Assembly: GCA_964007475.1 (NCBI GenBank)
Contig: OZ023274.1
Span: forward strand, 55,885,851 to 55,949,850
Source of the DNA: Hybos culiciformis
Lineage: Eukaryota > Arthropoda > Insecta > Diptera > Hybotidae
Reading direction: 5' to 3'
Length of the DNA: 64,000 nt
Shown here: one piece after another, positions 49,429-62,663 of the stretch
Position numbering within the stretch: the stretch's first letter is position 1
Layout: each line of letters begins with the position of its first letter
Translations under genes and position numbers: made by a program
The notes under the pieces: generated by a model
Seen by the model: the letters and a program-made list of their open reading frames with translations, nothing else
Told to the model about the DNA's origin: nothing
Database searches by the model: none

Positions 49429-52400
49429 GTAACCACATAAATACTAAAAATATAAGACTTATAGAACTAAATGTTAACTCACTAATCTCAAATTTCAAAA
49501 AAGCGGCTCTGGTACACTTTCTTGAAACATATACACCTGACGTAATGTGCCTTTGTGAAACCAAATTAAATGGACAAAAATTTACCTTAAAGGACTATGA
49601 AATTATTAGAAAGGACAGGCCAAATTCTGAAAGAGGTGGGGGAACGGCCATCTTAATTAGTAAAAAAATAAAGTTTACGGAAATATCAACCAATGAATTT
49701 CAAAATTTAAAAAATGTGGAAATAAGTGCTATTAAGATAAATATGCACAATAACAAAAACTTACTTATCGCTTCACTTTATAGCACTGGAAATAATAATG
49801 ATGATTTTATATGCGATTTAGAAAATATCTTTAAAACTCTGCAATTAAACAACCTAAAAAATTACTACATACTTTGTGGGGACTTAAACGCTAAACATAC
49901 AAAATGGTACAATCAACAGCATAACACAAGAGGTAATTTACTGAATAAATTTATTCAAGATAATGAAATTGAGTTCAAAATAAAATTGTTTGGTAGTAAA
50001 TTTCCAACTTACCCAAGAACCAGTTCTTTTCTTGATTTATGCTTGGCTGACTGTAGATTAGATTTCACAGTGTTAGAGACTAATAAACTAAAAACTTTAC
50101 CGTTTGATAGCGATCATAATGCGATAATATCTCAAGTTTCCATCAAGAATAAAGACAAGCTTATCATAGAGATAAATGAACCAAATTATAAATTTAATCT
50201 GAAAAAAATCAATGTGGAAACATTTCAAAAAGAAATTGACAAAAAAATTTCTCAAATTAAATATGACCCCAATTACTTGTCTGCAGAAAAAAATTTACAT
50301 AAGCAGGAATTAGATAGTTTCATTTTAACATTAGAAGACATAATCATTAAATCAGCGGAGAAATCTGCCGCAAAAATTATTTACAAGAACAGTACTGATG
50401 TTTACAACAACAATATACTAAAAAAACTTAGGACTTATAAAACAAAAATACTAACAGCTTTGAATAAAAACAGTTCTCAACATCTAAATTTGAACCCAGA
50501 CTCAATAAGACTAAAATCCCTCTTAAAAAACATTAACACCTTAATAAGATCTCAATTAAACAAGTCAATAAATGACTATTGGGAAAAAAGGATATCTAAA
50601 ATACACCCCTCTGAGTCTAAAAATATGTTCACTGAAATTAAAAAAATTTATAAGGGTAAAGATATTAATTCAATTAAAATGCTGCACATCCCCATTAATA
50701 ATACCGAATTAATAGTGAATGCAAATTTAAATACTTTTAACCTAAAAAAAAACAACGACAACCTTGAAATCGTCCAAAATATAGACATTTTAAATGTTCT
50801 TGGAGCACATTTAGAAGCGGTGCATAGATATACAAAACTTAGGCCTATAAACGACATCGACCAAACAGTCGAAGAAATAGTTACAAATTTCACCAACACC
50901 CAGCTCAATTACATAACTCAATTTAATTCTGTTAAGCGCTCAGACAAACTAAAAAAAAATGAAATTTCACAAGGATACTTTACAACCTTGAAAAATCTAA
51001 AAAATAAAATCAAATCATTAAAAAACAAAAATTCTTGTGGAAATGACTCAATTTCAAACTCTTTGATAAAATTCTTACCCGACTCTATTTTAAGGGAATT
51101 TTGTAAAATTTTCAACAATTGTATTAATATTTCATACTTTCCAGAAAGATGGAAAATGTCAAAAGTAGTGGCAATTAAAAAACCTGGTAAAGATCCCAAA
51201 GATTGTAACAATTATAGACCTATCAGCTTACTACCTAATCTAGGAAAAGTGCTTGAAATGATCATAAACGATAAGCTAGTTTTTGAAACAAAAAAAAAAA
51301 AAATTATACCCGAAAATCAATTTGGCTTTAAATTTAAGCATAGCACAATAAATGCAATGAATAGTCTTATATCTAACGTCTGCTGGCATATTAACGGTAG
51401 AAAATGCATAGGAGCTTGTTTTATAGATCTAGAGAAGGCTTTCGACACTGTCTGGCTGGATGGGCTCATATATAAACTATTAAATTACAACATACCAAAA
51501 CACCTAATAAAAATGATTCAAAATATGACTAATAATAAACAATTTATAGTAGCAAATGGCCCTAATTACTCTACAAAATCATTCAATCTAGAAAACGGCC
51601 TACAACAGGGTACGGTTAATTCGCCAATTTTATTTAACATATTTTTAAGTGAACTACTAGAAACATTAAATAATAGTTCGTCACATAATAACAGTATAGC
51701 CTATGCTGACGATTTAACAATCTACATGCATGGAGATAAAGTCAGCTCAGTTCAAAATTCACTTCAAGAAACATTTAATGAAGTAGCCAACTACTGTAAA
51801 AATGGAAACTAAAAATAAATTATAACAAAAGTGAAACTATTCTTTTTAGAAATACAACTGATGCTGTTAACAATAACATCAAAAAACACTGGAGGGAGTT
51901 CCATATTTGTGATCCAAAGGGAAACAGTATACCACACAAACAAAAGATTAAATATTTGGGAGTTACTCTTAATTTTAACCTAAATTTTACATTACACATT
52001 GATACTCAAATTAAAAAAGCCACAAAAGCCTTCATGAGCTTGAAAAATCTATTCTTTGCCAAATATTTATCATCTCGTGTAAAAATCATATGTTATCAAA
52101 CCTTAATTAGGCCAATTTTAACATATGCTTGTCCTATTTGGTATAATGTTAGCGCTAGTAACATGGAAAAGCTAAGATTGTTTGAGAGAAAGTGTATAAG
52201 AGCCTGCTTAAGTTTATACAGAAAAAATAACAAACATTACTACTCGAATAAAATAATATACGATACTGCTAACATAAATAAAATCGATCAGTTCGTTCTT
52301 AAACTCACCAATAATCACTTCAATAAAATTGTTTACATTACAGAAAATACTCTAATCTCCCACATTTTATATCCCAATGACAATTACTTCACCAACACAC

Positions 52401-52636
52401 TACTTACAGGTTTCATTCCACGTCCACCGGAAGCATACCCTTTCCTTGAAAAGAATAAATATATATTTGACACAAATAGAATTCCAATCATATATCACTT
52501 TAAAAGGAGAACTACTAACAAAAAAATACTTTACGAACAAAATACTACATATCTCGGCCATTATGTTGAATTTGCATATGATCCTTATTTAACTAAAAAA
52601 GACAAAAACATCAATTTGAATGCTTGGTGGCATTAA
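49425..52636 (+). pseudogene. Jockey ORF2: endonuclease and reverse transcriptase, one frameshift
   Basis: The ATG at 49425 overlaps the ORF1 stop as ATGA, a termination-reinitiation layout. The endonuclease has IELNVNSL, MCLCETKL, LCGDLNAKHTKW and DSDHNAI. The RT has KNSCGNDSISNSLIKFLP, YRPISLLPNLGK, FIDLEKAFDTVW, LQQGTVNSPILF and AYADDLTIY. At about 51805 a one-base shift ends the 795-codon frame after YCKNG; the next frame continues KINYNKSETILF, IKYLGVTLNFNL, LIRPILTYACPIW up to TAA 52636. No RNase H is present, as in Jockey. With one frameshift and a split ORF1 the copy is inactive. Confidence 0.85.
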
Positions 52637-52700
52637 TAGGGAAAAGAATATATATACTTAAGTGTATAAATATTGTTTTTCTTCTTTTAAATATCATTGA

Positions 52701-53131
52701 TTGTAACGAATTTAATTTAATTTTGTAATTTTCTGTAGCATTAGACATGTAAATAATAATAAGCTTAGTTTGCATTTTCATTATGTGAGAGTAATTCTCC
52801 TTCTAATTTTAAGTCTTTTAGTATTACGTATTCATTTCTTCTTACGTTCTGTTGTAAATAGTTAACCTTTAGAGTAAGAAAGAATCTAATTTTCTTTTCT
52901 TTTTTTTCCTTAGTATTAATAATTTTACTTTTTACCCTTCCCATCAAAAATTAATATTATATAAAATTTTGTTTTTTTCAATTTTTCAAAAGAAAAAAAA
53001 TAATAATAATTTTGAATTTTCAAAAATACTAAATTATAAAAAATCATAAATGTATCAATAAATATTATATACCTACTCTTAGAATTTAAGTAGTTTTTTA
53101 TAATAGATTCTAGAATGAGCATCCTTTAGAA
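52701..53131. other. Jockey 3' flank, AT-rich
   Basis: No frame is credible. Part is probably Jockey 3' untranslated region (AATAAA-like words near 53055), but the end is not defined. Confidence 0.4.
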
Positions 53132-53210
53132 CAGGGGTGGCCAGACTTTATCCTTACAGGAGCCGAAATTACAAAAATCAGAATTGTCGAGAGCCGCAAT
53201 TAGAAATTGT
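53132..53210. mobile_element. hAT-like terminus
   Basis: CAGGGGTGGCCAGACTTTAT followed by GGAGCCGAAATTAC and GAGAGCCGCAATTAG is the start pattern of many hAT elements (CAGGGGTGGCCAA...GAGCCGCA). I do not see the opposite end or a duplication; 53211-54069 beyond it has no gene. Confidence 0.45.
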
Positions 53211-54069
53211 TTTAAATATGTAAACTGTCTTTTTTATTTATCTTTATTTTCATTCATAATTTATTTAAAAACATACATTTATATACATTAAAAATACTTA
53301 TTGAAAATTTTTATTCTTTACTAGTAGATGCTAGATTATGTGTTTGTATTTTGGCCGGGAATCGTTGAAAATCTGGCTCATAACTTGTTAGTGCCGTACG
53401 AATAAGCTCAGATGTCTAAACTAAGAATTTTATTCATAAATTAAATCAGGTTATCCCTCAATTGAAAATTGCTGTTCACACCATGATTTTTTTCAAACCA
53501 GGGTTAGTTTTGTTGTTTTTTTATTTTTTTTTAATTTCTAAATTAAAATAAGTGAATAAAATTTAATCAAAAATAATTTAAAAATGATTTAAAAAAATTC
53601 TATAGTTAATTTGAAATTAAAATTCGAAAAATAAAAATTACAAAAAAAAAATTATGTTATTTTTATGCTTTTTTTTAGCCATTTTCTTTTTTCTTTTTTT
53701 AATTATTCAAACGCACATGCCCAACCGATAACTTTTTGACGTAATCATAACATATTCATTTAATCTAAATAAACAAAACTGGGTTTTAGCAGGTGAACCT
53801 GATTTAACTCACATTTACCTCAACTTTAAAACACCAAAATTTTTTGTATGATAAACCTCCTTTAACTCAACAACTATTTATAAATATTTGCGAAACCTTA
53901 TTTAAACCTTAAGTCTAGACAGCTTATTAAATGTTCATCTGTTAGATGGGAACGGTGCTTCCATTTAATAAATTTCATTGTTGAATACAAAGATTGCAAT
54001 TCGCATGCATGTTTATTTATAAAGAAAAATTATATGACAACGAATACATTACATAAGAAAACGGTTTTT

Positions 54070-54120
54070 GAAGTTTATACTTCTTTAGCGACGATGGAAG
54101 AAATTTGGTAGAGGGTAAAA
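54070..54120 (+). mobile_element. Left terminus of a GAAGTTTATACTT-type element
   Basis: GAAGTTTATACTTCTTTAGC followed by GGTAGAGGGTAAAA matches the start of the small element at 15573. It lies just before the 1.6-kb array, while sequence matching the right part of that small element lies after the array (62780-62897). The array may therefore have grown inside one copy. Confidence 0.5.
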
Positions 54121-54220
54121 ATTTATTTTCATATAAAATTTTTCTGAGAATCGTCATCATTTTTCTGAGAATCGACCGTCATCATTTTTCAAAAATTAAA
54201 AAAAAAAACAAACCATAATT

Positions 54221-54287
54221 GGGTTCGAACCTGGCACCTTCAGACTTATTAGTATGGTGTTCTATCCACTAAGCCATACGGCCATAT
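54221..54287 (-). other. tRNA-like segment (minus), first of six
   Basis: The minus strand reads GCCGTATGGCTTAGTGGATA (box A-like), a central ACTAATAAG and GCCAGGTTCGAACCC (box B-like). Later copies lie near 55820-55886, 57420-57486, 59019-59085, 60619-60685 and 62221-62283; these carry GGACTATAAGAG at the anticodon position. The acceptor stem does not pair, so function as a tRNA is unlikely. Confidence 0.6.
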
Positions 54288-54544
54288 AATTTTTGCTTTC
54301 TAAAATATAATAAAAAAATTCTAATAAACCATTCATTTTTTTGTTTTTATTTTATTGTAGGGGAATAAAAAATAATACTCAAAAAAAAAAATAAGAAAAG
54401 AATTAGAATACTCAAAAAACGAGTTTGAAAAATTAACTAACCAATCAAAAAATTAATCTCATTGCCATATAATGAGATTTAATATTATTTAGGAAAATAA
54501 ATCAAAAATATTTTTTGTATTTGTTTAGAAAGCTAAACTCATAT

Positions 54545-54620
54545 AGGCAATATGGCTTAGTATTATAGTAGAACATCACACTGTAAGTCTGAAGGTGCCT
54601 GGTTCGATTCCCAATGAGGA
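54545..54620 (+). other. tRNA-like segment (plus), first of five
   Basis: It reads GGCAATATGGCTTAGTATTA, a loop-like ACTGTAAGTC (anticodon position GTA, as in tRNA-Tyr) and GCCTGGTTCGATTCCCAATG. Copies lie near 56145-56220, 57745-57820, 59344-59419 and 60944-61020. It is similar to the minus-strand segment of the same unit, so the two form a long inverted pair. Confidence 0.6.
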
Positions 54621-55578
54621 TTTTTTTTTTTTTTAATAAAGAAACAAATCCTTTTAGTATTTTTGGAAAACGTTAAATATTCATATGATATATGATAAAA
54701 ATTAAATTTTTGCACCACTTAACAATTCTTGAATTAAAATAAAAATATGATTTATAGTTTTTCATTAAAAAAAAGAAATTAAATAATCCTTTTCTTTGTG
54801 GGTCCCCAAAAAAAAATTCTCATGTGACAACGGAATTTATTGTCGATTTATTTATATATGTATAATAAAATAAGGGACTATGAAATAATTAAAAAGTAAT
54901 AGTTAGCAATAGAAATATACATTTATTTTTTGATCCTATATTTTTTAATTTATAGCTTAAATATTATTTGCCAAATTCGATTCTAATTTCAATTTGATAT
55001 TTTCGTCTATTTTTTATTTTGACATGCAGATTGTGAAAACTTCGGAATTTCACGCAGTTACGAATGATTAAATATAAAAATATAAAATATTGTTAACTTC
55101 ATATTATTTAACGTCTCAAATTAATTATAGATTTAGCTAGACAAATAATATTATTTCCAGTCGATGATGAACTTTTACAGATAAGACTTATATAAACAAA
55201 ATACAATAAAATAGATTTAAATGCCAAAATTTAATAAAATTATTTAACAATTGATTAATATGAACAAAAATTTAGTAAAATGTCTTAAAATTCGATTTAT
55301 ATGAACAAAATTTCGATTTATAATTCATAATGTTTAATTTAAATTAGTTATTCGAGCTGATTTTCCATCAAATAAAATAATTTTCGAAACATCTGGGAAA
55401 TGTTTTTACACACTCTAGATTATTTTTTACAGAGATCATGTAACCACTAAAGTTATAAACATTATATCCTATAAAACAAATTTATAATATTGGACGCACT
55501 AAACTCGTTACAAACAACATAGGTATATTTTGGCATTGATAGTATAGATATCGATCAAGTAATTTATCATTATAGGTT

Positions 55579-55672
55579 TTCCCGGCTCAAAATATGCAAA
55601 AAAAAAAAATATTTTCAAAATAGGTAGCTCTGGTGAAATAAAGATTACCAGACCAAAAATTTTGGGTAGGAA
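55579..55672. repeat. Satellite-related monomer, one per 1.6-kb unit
   Basis: CCCGGCTCAAAATATGCAAA, then TTTCAAAATAGGTAGCTC, GGTGAAATAAAGATTACCAG and AAAATTTTGGGTAGG follow in the same order as in the ~106-bp monomer at 12.5-15.6 kb. Further copies start near 57179, 58779, 60378 and 61978. Confidence 0.85.
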
Positions 55673-58600
55673 TTCATAATTATCGTACACTTTTTTAATT
55701 TCAAATATATGTCCAATATTACAAGCAAAAAAATTACATATTCTAACAATAAAAAAATTATGTTCCAAAAATTTTAAAAATTATTATGTTCAAAAAAATT
55801 TAAAAAAAATGTATTCATTGGGGAATCGAACCTGACACCTTCACTCTTATAGTCCGATGTTCTAGCCACTAAGCCATACGGCCATATAATTTTTGCTTTC
55901 TAAAATATAATAAAAAAATTCTAATAAACCATTCATTTTTTTGTTTTTATTTTATTGTAGGGGAATAAAAAATAATACTCAAAAAAAAAAATAAGAAAAG
56001 AATTAGAATACTCAAAAAACGAGTTTGAAAAATTAACTAACCAATCAAAAAATTAATCTCATTGCCATATAATGAGATTTAATATTATTTAGGAAAATAA
56101 ATCAAAAATATTTTTTGTATTTGTTTAGAAAGCTAAACTCATATAGGCAATATGGCTTAGTATTATAGTAGAACATCACACTGTAAGTCTGAAGGTGCCT
56201 GGTTCGATTCCCAATGAGGATTTTTTTTTTTTTTAATAAAGAAACAAATCCTTTTAGTATTTTTGGAAAACGTTAAATATTCATATGATATATGATAAAA
56301 ATTAAATTTTTGCACCACTTAACAATTCTTGAATTAAAATAAAAATATGATTTATAGTTTTTCATTAAAAAAAAGAAATTAAATAATCCTTTTCTTTGTG
56401 GGTCCCCAAAAAAAAATTCTCATGTGACAACGGAATTTATTGTCGATTTATTTATATATGTATAATAAAATAAGGGACTATGAAATAATTAAAAAGTAAT
56501 AGTTAGCAATAGAAATATACATTTATTTTTTGATCCTATATTTTTTAATTTATAGCTTAAATATTATTTGCCAAATTCGATTCTAATTTCAATTTGATAT
56601 TTTCGTCTATTTTTTATTTTGACATGCAGATTGTGAAAACTTCGGAATTTCACGCAGTTACGAATGATTAAATATAAAAATATAAAATATTGTTAACTTC
56701 ATATTATTTAACGTCTCAAATTAATTATAGATTTAGCTAGACAAATAATATTATTTCCAGTCGATGATGAACTTTTACAGATAAGACTTATATAAACAAA
56801 ATACAATAAAATAGATTTAAATGCCAAAATTTAATAAAATTATTTAACAATTGATTAATATGAACAAAAATTTAGTAAAATGTCTTAAAATTCGATTTAT
56901 ATGAACAAAATTTCGATTTATAATTCATAATGTTTAATTTAAATTAGTTATTCGAGCTGATTTTCCATCAAATAAAATAATTTTCGAAACATCTGGGAAA
57001 TGTTTTTACACACTCTAGATTATTTTTTACAGAGATCATGTAACCACTAAAGTTATAAACATTATATCCTATAAAACAAATTTATAATATTGGACGCACT
57101 AAACTCGTTACAAACAACATAGGTATATTTTGGCATTGATAGTATAGATATCGATCAAGTAATTTATCATTATAGGTTTTCCCGGCTCAAAATATGCAAA
57201 AAAAAAAAATATTTTCAAAATAGGTAGCTCTGGTGAAATAAAGATTACCAGACCAAAAATTTTGGGTAGGAATTCATAATTATCGTACACTTTTTTAATT
57301 TCAAATATATGTCCAATATTACAAGCAAAAAAATTACATATTCTAACAATAAAAAAATTATGTTCCAAAAATTTTAAAAATTATTATGTTCAAAAAAATT
57401 TAAAAAAAATGTATTCATTGGGGAATCGAACCTGACACCTTCACTCTTATAGTCCGATGTTCTAGCCACTAAGCCATACGGCCATATAATTTTTGCTTTC
57501 TAAAATATAATAAAAAAATTCTAATAAACCATTCATTTTTTTGTTTTTATTTTATTGTAGGGGAATAAAAAATAATACTCAAAAAAAAAAATAAGAAAAG
57601 AATTAGAATACTCAAAAAACGAGTTTGAAAAATTAACTAACCAATCAAAAAATTAATCTCATTGCCATATAATGAGATTTAATATTATTTAGGAAAATAA
57701 ATCAAAAATATTTTTTGTATTTGTTTAGAAAGCTAAACTCATATAGGCAATATGGCTTAGTATTATAGTAGAACATCACACTGTAAGTCTGAAGGTGCCT
57801 GGTTCGATTCCCAATGAGGATTTTTTTTTTTTTTAATAAAGAAACAAATCCTTTTAGTATTTTTGGAAAACGTTAAATATTCATATGATATATGATAAAA
57901 ATTAAATTTTTGCACCACTTAACAATTCTTGAATTAAAATAAAAATATGATTTATAGTTTTTCATTAAAAAAAAGAAATTAAATAATCCTTTTCTTTGTG
58001 GGTCCCCAAAAAAAAATTCTCATGTGACAACGGAATTTATTGTCGATTTATTTATATATGTATAATAAAATAAGGGACTATGAAATAATTAAAAAGTAAT
58101 AGTTAGCAATAGAAATATACATTTATTTTTTGATCCTATATTTTTTAATTTATAGCTTAAATATTATTTGCCAAATTCGATTCTAATTTCAATTTGATAT
58201 TTTCGTCTATTTTTTATTTTGACATGCAGATTGTGAAAACTTCGGAATTTCACGCAGTTACGAATGATTAAATATAAAAATATAAAATATTGTTAACTTC
58301 ATATTATTTAACGTCTCAAATTAATTATAGATTTAGCTAGACAAATAATATTATTTCCAGTCGATGATGAACTTTTACAGATAAGACTTATATAAACAAA
58401 ATACAATAAAATAGATTTAAATGCCAAAATTTAATAAAATTATTTAACAATTGATTAATATGAACAAAAATTTAGTAAAATGTCTTAAAATTCGATTTAT
58501 ATGAACAAAATTTCGATTTATAATTCATAATGTTTAATTTAAATTAGTTATTCGAGCTGATTTTCCATCAAATAAAATAATTTTCGAAACATCTGGGAAA

Positions 58601-61600
58601 TGTTTTTACACACTCTAGATTATTTTTTACAGAGATCATGTAACCACTAAAGTTATAAACATTATATCCTATAAAACAAATTTATAATATTGGACGCACT
58701 AAACTCGTTACAAACAACATAGGTATATTTTGGCATTGATAGTATAGATATCGATCAAGTAATTTATCATTATAGGTTTTCCCGGCTCAAAATATGCAAA
58801 AAAAAAAAATATTTTCAAAATAGGTAGCTCTGGTGAAATAAAGATTACCAGACCAAAAATTTTGGGTAGGAATTCATAATTATCGTACACTTTTTTAATT
58901 TCAAATATATGTCCAATATTACAAGCAAAAAAATTACATATTCTACCAATAAAAAAATTATGTTCAAAAAATTTTAAAAATTATTATGTTCAAAAAAATT
59001 TAAAAAAAAATGTATTCATTGGGGAATCGAACCTGACACCTTCACTCTTATAGTCCGATGTTCTAGCCACTAAGCCATACGGCCATATAATTTTTGCTTT
59101 CTAAAATATAATAAAAAAATTCTAATAAACCATTCATTGTTTTGTTTTTATTTTATTGTAGGGGAATAAAAAATAATACTCAAAAAAAAAAATAAGAAAA
59201 GAATTAGAATACTCAAAAAACGAGTTTGAAAAATTAACTAACCAATCAAAAAATTAATCTCATTGCCATATAATGAGATTTAATATTATTTAGGAAAATA
59301 AATCAAAAATATTTTTTGTATTTGTTTAGAAAGCTAAACTTATATAGGCAATATGGCTTAGTATTATAGTAGAACATCACACTGTAAGTCTGAAGGTGCC
59401 TGGTTCGATTCCCAATGAGGATTTTTTTTTTTTAATAAAGAAACAAATCCTTTTAGTATTTTTGGAAAACGTTAAATATTCATATGATATATGATAAAAA
59501 TTAAATTTTTGCACCACTTAACAATTCTTGAATTAAAATAAAAATATGATTTATAGTTTTTCATTAAAAAAAAGAAATTAAATAATCCTTTTCTTTGTGG
59601 GTCCCCAAAAAAAAATTCTCATGTGACAACGGAATTTATTGTCGATTTATTTATATATGTATAATAAAATAAGGGACTATGAAATAATTAAAAAGTAATA
59701 GTTAGCAATAGAAATATACATTTATTTTTTGATCCTATATTTTTTAATTTATAGCTTAAATATTATTTGCCAAATTCGATTCTAATTTCAATTTGATATT
59801 TTCGTCTATTTTTTATTTTGACATGCAGATTGTGAAAACTTCGGAATTTCACGCAGTTACGAATGATTAAATATAAAAATATAAAATATTGTTAACTTCA
59901 TATTATTTAACGTCTCAAATTAATTATAGATTTAGCTAGACAAATAATATTATTTCCAGTCGATGATGAACTTTTACAGATAAGACTTATATAAACAAAA
60001 TACAATAAAATAGATTTAAATGCCAAAATTTAATAAAATTATTTAACAATTGATTAATATGAACAAAAATTTAGTAAAATGTCTTAAAATTCGATTTATA
60101 TGAACAAAATTTCGATTTATAATTCATAATGTTTAATTTAAATTAGTTATTCGAGCTGATTTTCCATCAAATAAAATAATTTTCGAAACATCTGGGAAAT
60201 GTTTTTACACACTCTAGATTATTTTTTACAGAGATCATGTAACCACTAAAGTTATAAACATTATATCCTATAAAACAAATTTATAATATTGGACGCACTA
60301 AACTCGTTACAAACAACATAGGTATATTTTGGCATTGATAGTATAGATATCGATCAAGTAATTTATCATTATAGGTTTTCCCGGCTCAAAATATGCAAAA
60401 AAAAAAAATATTTTCAAAATAGGTAGCTCTGGTGAAATAAAGATTACCAGACCAAAAATTTTGGGTAGGAATTCATAATTATCGTACACTTTTTTAATTT
60501 CAAATATATGTCCAATATTACAAGCAAAAAAATTACATATTCTACCAATAAAAAAATTATGTTCAAAAAATTTTAAAAATTATTATGTTCAAAAAAATTT
60601 AAAAAAAAATGTATTCATTGGGGAATCGAACCTGACACCTTCACTCTTATAGTCCGATGTTCTAGCCACTAAGCCATACGGCCATATAATTTTTGCTTTC
60701 TAAAATATAATAAAAAAATTCTAATAAACCATTCATTTTTTTGTTTTTATTTTATTGTAGGGGAATAAAAAATAATACTCAAAAAAAAAAATAAGAAAAG
60801 AATTAGAATACTCAAAAAACGAGTTTGAAAAATTAACTAACCAATCAAAAAATTAATCTCATTGCCATATAATGAGATTTAATATTATTTAGGAAAATAA
60901 ATCAAAAATATTTTTTGTATTTGTTTAGAAAGCTAAACTTATATAGGCAATATGGCTTAGTATTATAGTAGAACATCACACTGTAAGTCTGAAGGTGCCT
61001 GGTTCGATTCCCAATGAGGATTTTTTTTTTTTAATAAAGAAACAAATCCTTTTAGTATTTTTGGAAAACGTTAAATATTCATATGATATATGATAAAAAT
61101 TAAATTTTTGCACCACTTAACAATTCTTGAATTAAAATAAAAATATGATTTATAGTTTTTCATTAAAAAAAAGAAATTAAATAATCCTTTTCTTTGTGGG
61201 TCCCCAAAAAAAATCTCTCATGTGACAACGGAACTTATTGTCGATTTATTTATATATGTATAATAAAATAAGGGACTATGAAATAATTAAAAAGTAATAG
61301 TTAGGAATAGAAATATACATTTATTATTTGATCCTATATTTTTTAATTTATAGCTTAAATATTATTTGCCAAATTCGATTCTAATTTCAATTTTATATTT
61401 TCGTCTATTTTTTATTTTGACATGCAGATTGTGAAAACTTCGGAATTTCACGCAGTTACGAATGATTAAATATAAAAATATAAAATATTTTTAACTTCAT
61501 ATTATTTAACGTCTCAAATTAATTATAGATTTAGCTAGACAAATAATATTATTTCCAGTCGATGATGAACTTTTACAGATAAGACTTATATAAACAAAAT

Positions 61601-62362
61601 ACAATAAAATAGATTTAAATGCCAAAATTTAATAAAATTATTTAACAATTGATTAATATGAACAAAAATTTAGTAAAATGTCTTAAAATTCGATTTATAT
61701 GAACAAAATTTCGATTTATAATTCATAATGTTTAATTTAAATTAGTTATTCGAGCTGATTTTCCATCAAATAAAATAATTTTCGAAACATCTGGGAAATG
61801 TTTTTACACACTCTAGATTATTTTTTACAGAGATCATGTAACCACTAAAGTTATAAACATTATATCCTATAAAACAAATTTATAATATTGGACGCACTAA
61901 ACTCGTTACAAACAACATAGGTATATTTTGGCATTGATAGTATAGATATCGATCAAGAAATTTATCATTATAGGTTTTCCCGGCTCAAAATATGCAAAAA
62001 AAAAAAATTTCAAAATAGGTAGCTCTGGTGAAATAAAGATTACCAGACCAAAAATTTTGGGTAGGAATTCATAATTATCGTACACTTTTTTAATTTCAAA
62101 TATATGTATATATAGGGCCCAATATTACAAGCAAAAAAATTACATATTCTACCAATAAAAAAATTATGTTCAAAAAAAAAAAATTATTATGTTCAAAAAA
62201 ATGAAAAAAAAATGTATTCATTGGGGAATCGAACCTGACACCTTCACTCTTATAGTCCGATGTTCTAGCCACTAAGCCATACAACCCATATGATTTTGCA
62301 TTTCTAAAATATAATAAAAAAACACATGAATCATAATTTTTGGGTAATAGCATTCTTAATCT

Positions 62363-62640
62363 ATGGTAATAGTAAACAGTATTTTGATATTTTTTTGTGT
62401 TGTTTTTTATTTTTTTATTTATTTAATCAAGAAAAATATACGATATAAGATATTACATTTTTTAGTTATTTATGTATATATAAATAAAAAAGAAAAGAAA
62501 AAAAGCCATAGAAAAATTTTTTGTTTTGGGTTATGGTAAATAGTATTTTGATATTTTTTTGTGTTTGTTTAATTATTTATTTAAACAATAAAAATATACA
62601 ATAGAAGATATTACATCTTTCAGTATGCATGCATATAAAA
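62363..62640. repeat. ~170-bp imperfect direct duplication
   Basis: GTATTTTGATATTTTTTTGT with its AT-rich continuation and AAGATATTACAT occurs at 62363 and again at 62533. Confidence 0.7.
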
Positions 62641-62663
62641 AAAACGAAAAACGAATAAAAAAA

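Larger units (their letters stand above)
46300..52700 (+). mobile_element. Jockey-type non-LTR retrotransposon with nested insertions (ends approximate)
   Basis: ORF1 (two pieces) and ORF2 (two frames) are on the plus strand in the usual order. The element is interrupted at about 47206-48689 by a palindrome-ended element carrying a hAT-type MITE. The 5' end is before 46375 and the 3' end after 52636, but I could not find a target duplication or a clear poly(A). AT-richness matches the surroundings, unlike the other non-LTR element at 37.7-43.0 kb. Confidence 0.75.
54221..62330. repeat. Five tandem copies of a 1.6-kb unit
   Basis: The word AAATAATCCTTTTCTTTGTG recurs at 54781, 56381, 57981, 59580 and 61179, a period of 1600, 1600, 1599 and 1599 bp. 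Units two and three are almost identical; units four and five share variants (for example CTACCAAT for CTAACAAT and AACTTATATAGG for AACTCATATAGG), and the last unit and the very first tRNA-like segment are the most divergent. Each unit holds a minus-strand tRNA-like segment, a 250-bp spacer, a plus-strand tRNA-like segment, about 0.9 kb of AT-rich DNA and one satellite-related monomer. The 60-86-codon minus-strand frames that repeat each period are by-products. Confidence 0.97.

Noticed and set aside
53430..53810. A possible MITE bounded by AAATCAGGTT and AACCTGATTT
   Set aside because: The inverted words are only about 10 bp and no target duplication is visible.
54221..62283. Functional tRNA genes
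   Set aside because: Box A and box B-like words and the T-loop are present, but acceptor and anticodon stems do not pair and copies diverge at paired sites; annotated as tRNA-like only.
55508..62353. Minus-strand frames of 60-86 codons repeated every 1.6 kb
   Set aside because: They recur only because the unit is tandemly repeated and cross the satellite monomer and A-runs; no domain or codon signal.
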